A stretch of DNA of 7,836 nucleotides, taken from Melioribacteraceae bacterium (GTDB taxonomy: Bacteria > Bacteroidota > Ignavibacteria > Ignavibacteriales > Melioribacteraceae). The position numbers and the translations under genes are program-made. Under the pieces are notes generated by a model. That model saw nothing but the letters and a program-made list of their open reading frames with translations. It was not told the DNA's origin and made no database searches. Location: positions 1 to 7,836 of the forward strand of contig JALWEC010000409.1 of the NCBI GenBank assembly GCA_027036655.1. The letters are read 5' to 3'. Positions 6,635-7,836 of the stretch are shown here, piece after piece (the first letter of the stretch is position 1; the number at the start of each line of letters is the position of its first letter).

Positions 6635-7367
6635 TAAAATTTATTTTCCATTCCTTAATTTCAAATTTTTCTCCGTCGAAAACCCCGTAGTACGGTTTGT
6701 CGAGCCAAGTTCCGAGATTAACATATTTCCCGTTATTGTAATTCAAATCCGATTTAATATGCGTATGCCCGAATACAACAAAGTCAAAACCTTCGTCAAT
6801 CTTCTTTTTGGCAACGTCAACTAATCTGTCGTTCTCGTCCGAAAACTTCTGCGAAGTATATTCACGGCTTTTTCTGCTTGATTTACTTGCAATTTTTATC
6901 CCGCAATCGGGATGGATTAATGAATACAATTTTTGGAAAAATTTGTTCCTCATAAATTTCTTAAGAATTAAATAACCGGTATCGTTTTTATTCAGTCCGT
7001 CGCCGTGCGCAATAAAAAACTTTTTCCCGTAAAACTCAGCCGATAAATCATTTTCAATCATCTCGGCGCCAAACTCCGAACTAAAAAAATCCCGATGCAT
7101 AAAATCATGATTTCCGATTAAGTAAATTATTTTAACTCCGGCATTCTTTAAGTCGGACAAAGCCGTAAACAATCTGTAATAACCTTTCTGTATCACGAGT
7201 TTATATTCAAACCAGTAATCAAACAAATCTCCCGCTATGATAAGATGAGACGCGTCTTTCTTAATTTCCTCAAGCAGGGAAACAAGAAGACGTTCTTTTT
7301 CTTCTTCACGGTTTTTATCATTCAAACCAAAGTGTATATCGGAAATAAAATAGATTTTTTTCTTCAA
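6627..7367 (-). CDS. lpxH: LpxH-like calcineurin-family phosphoesterase (UDP-2,3-diacylglucosamine diphosphatase)
   Basis: The predicted role is cleavage of UDP-2,3-diacylglucosamine to lipid X and UMP in lipid A synthesis, at the inner face of the inner membrane. The 246 residues carry the full metal-binding set: D10-I-H12, GD47LFDYW, GN86HD (85-88), H121-GD, and GH201TH203. The stretch HGDGLNKNDTGY (121-132) and the C-terminal NLGTW (217-221) follow the E. coli LpxH layout. Unlike E. coli LpxH (GNRD, GHTHRP), it has GNHD and GHTHIK, so substrate assignment rests on family resemblance and length. The start is TTG at 7365-7367. An in-frame stop lies only 12 bases further upstream (7380-7382), with no in-frame ATG between, and the TTG sits right before the first beta-strand as expected (MKKKIYFISDIH). 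No Shine-Dalgarno site is visible. It overlaps the downstream penicillin-binding protein gene by eight bases, forming an envelope-biogenesis operon. Confidence 0.82.
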   Translation of the reverse strand: MKKKIYFISDIHFGLNDKNREEEKERLLVSLLEEIKKDASHLIIAGDLFDYWFEYKLVIQKGYYRLFTALSDLKNAGVKIIYLIGNHDFMHRDFFSSEFGAEMIENDLSAEFYGKKFFIAHGDGLNKNDTGYLILKKFMRNKFFQKLYSLIHPDCGIKIASKSSRKSREYTSQKFSDENDRLVDVAKKKIDEGFDFVVFGHTHIKSDLNYNNGKYVNLGTWLDKPYYGVFDGEKFEIKEWKINFNE

Positions 7368-7447
7368 ATTCAGTTCATTTTATTTAACTAAGTAATTTAA
7401 GAAAAATATTGAAATTAATTTATGTTAATTCGGGTAGTAAAACGATG

Positions 7448-7480
7448 CAAATATAACAAGGTGAAGTTAGCTTTTGTCAG
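7448..7480 (-). promoter_or_regulatory. Candidate promoter for the lpxH-PBP operon
   Basis: On the minus strand CTGACA (7480-7475, five of six to TTGACA) precedes TATATTTG (7455-7448) by 19 bases, or TTATAT (7456-7451) by 18. TATATTTG also fits the TAnnTTTG -7 element described for Bacteroidota, though no matching -33 TTTG box was found at the right distance. Transcription would start roughly 75-80 bases before the TTG start of lpxH. The call rests on motif and position only. Confidence 0.4.
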
Positions 7481-7520
7481 TAAAAATCGTATTATTTTTG
7501 AAAGAATATTTTTCCAAATA

Positions 7521-7553
7521 CTCTGAAATTCTTTGTTAGTAAGGTTTTCAGAG
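7521..7553. other. Hairpin CTCTGAAA/TTTCAGAG
   Basis: A perfect eight-pair inverted repeat (7521-7528 and 7546-7553) with a 17-base loop lies upstream of the lpxH promoter candidate. A T-run (7558-7564) follows on the plus strand after four bases, but no plus-strand gene precedes it here. If it is a terminator, it would be for an unannotated plus-strand transcript. Chance is a real alternative given the loop size. Confidence 0.4.
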
Positions 7554-7605
7554 GCTGTTTTTTTGTTCAACTTTCTCCCATATTGGTTCTGGCTTGTTCG
7601 GGTTA

Positions 7606-7620
7606 GGTTCTGCAAAGCCT
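7606..7620 (+). repeat. Partial third copy of the dispersed repeat tail
   Basis: GGTTCTGCAAAGCCT differs at one position from the first 15 bases of the tail found at 109-126 and 4321-4338. The GAGATTCTT/CAGAATGACA module is absent here, so only the tail is represented. This suggests the tail can exist separately from the hairpin module. Confidence 0.5.
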
Positions 7621-7655
7621 AATGATAATTACATAGACAATATAATTTAGTACTT

Positions 7656-7826
7656 GCTCCGTAGGAGCAAAACCTTTGTAATAAACAAATAATCTCCAAT
7701 CAAAAGCTCCGTAGGAGCGATACAAAAAACACAATGATTATCTCGTAAGCATTGAAGCGCCGCTCCTACGGAGCTAATAGATAATAGAGCGCTCTATTTT
7801 TTACAAAGGTAACACTCCTACGGAGT
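7656..7826. repeat. Nested array of four GCTCC-GTA-GGAGC hairpins
   Basis: Four 13-base units occur at 7656-7668, 7706-7718, 7762-7774 and 7814-7826. Each is a five-pair stem around a GTA or TAC triplet. Units 1 and 2 read with GTA and units 3 and 4 with TAC, so the array is two nested inverted pairs. The outer pair is extended by the arm ACCTTTGTAA (7672-7681) and its exact inverse (7801-7810), three bases inside each outer unit. The inner pair matches over 15 bases (7705-7719 against 7761-7775). Centres are 50, 56 and 52 bases apart. Unit 4 is ACTCC-TAC-GGAGT, so its stem is kept by a paired change. It resembles REP/BIME-type elements. No associated transposase gene is in view and the array may extend beyond the window. 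Confidence 0.85.
7783..7798. repeat. Perfect 16-bp palindrome AATAGAGCGCTCTATT
   Basis: This uninterrupted dyad lies between the third and fourth hairpin units of the terminal array. There is no counterpart between units 1 and 2. It could be a protein-binding dyad or another piece of the repeat element, and no reading frame is nearby. Confidence 0.6.
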
Positions 7827-7836
7827 TGCTTTCCTT

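Larger units (their letters stand above)
7368..7655. other. Intergenic region upstream of lpxH
   Basis: No convincing gene was found in this stretch. It contains a candidate minus-strand promoter for lpxH (7450-7480), a hairpin (7521-7553) and a truncated copy of the dispersed repeat tail (7606-7620), each listed separately. A 66-codon minus-strand frame (7415-7615) has no recognisable motif and was not accepted. Confidence 0.55.

Noticed and set aside
7521..7564. Intrinsic terminator on the plus strand
   Set aside because: The stem has a 17-base loop, four bases separate it from the T-run, and no plus-strand gene precedes it, so only a hairpin is claimed.
7415..7615. 66-codon minus-strand reading frame as a small gene
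   Set aside because: It overlaps the candidate lpxH promoter and a hairpin, starts within the repeat tail, lacks a ribosome site, and encodes no recognisable motif.
7814..7826. ACTCCTACGGAG resembles the conserved 16S rRNA site near position 340
   Set aside because: The rRNA motif continues as CTACGGGAGGC. Here it is CTACGGAGTTGC, the surroundings do not match rRNA, and the same 13-mer recurs three more times as a small hairpin.
7656..7826. CRISPR array
   Set aside because: Repeats are only 13 bp, orientation flips in the middle of the array, and there are no cas genes. The inter-unit sequences include inverted copies of each other, so they are not independent spacers.

Overview
The window is AT-rich and carries five complete, confidently assignable genes in two convergent groups, separated and flanked by repeat-rich intergenic DNA. 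The organism looks like a Gram-negative, free-living bacterium. The lipid A pathway phosphoesterase implies an outer membrane. The AT-rich, lysine/phenylalanine/isoleucine-rich proteins, a TAnnTTTG-like promoter element and the general repeat style suggest the Bacteroidota/Chlorobi/Ignavibacteriota (FCB) group. That placement is inferred from style and protein character and was not confirmed by any search.

Left part, plus strand: about 310 bp of non-coding DNA with a dispersed repeat and a weak candidate promoter leads into a two-gene squalene module. This is hpnD (presqualene diphosphate synthase type, 315-1145) joined by an ATGA stop/start overlap to hpnE (FAD-dependent hydroxysqualene dehydroxylase type, 1142-2440). 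After a 37-bp gap with a strong GGAGG ribosome binding site comes citrate synthase (2478-3782), of the type otherwise best known from mitochondria. A clean intrinsic terminator (3812-3846) closes the group. HpnD and HpnE would carry out the first and last steps of the three-step HpnC/D/E route from farnesyl diphosphate to squalene. HpnC is not visible here.

Middle: 3847-4339 has no supportable gene. It is built of several degenerate repeats: a 10-nt GTTTAG tandem, a 127-bp imperfect inverted repeat, and a second copy of the repeat seen upstream of hpnD, which ends one base from the stop codon of the opposing gene.

Right part, minus strand: an lpxH-like metallophosphoesterase (7367-6627, TTG start) overlaps by 8 bases a class A penicillin-binding protein (6634-4340). 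Together they form a small envelope-biogenesis operon (lipid A precursor plus peptidoglycan) with a candidate promoter at about 7450-7480.

Right edge: 7368-7836 is non-coding. It ends in the most striking non-coding structure of the window: four short GCTCC-GTA-GGAGC hairpins at 50-56 bp centre-to-centre spacing, arranged as two nested inverted pairs with an extra 10-bp inverted arm, and with a compensatory base-pair change in the last copy. No defence system, CRISPR array, transposase gene, tRNA or rRNA was found. The genes themselves are ordinary housekeeping genes, and the intergenic repeat architecture is the part most worth a second look.
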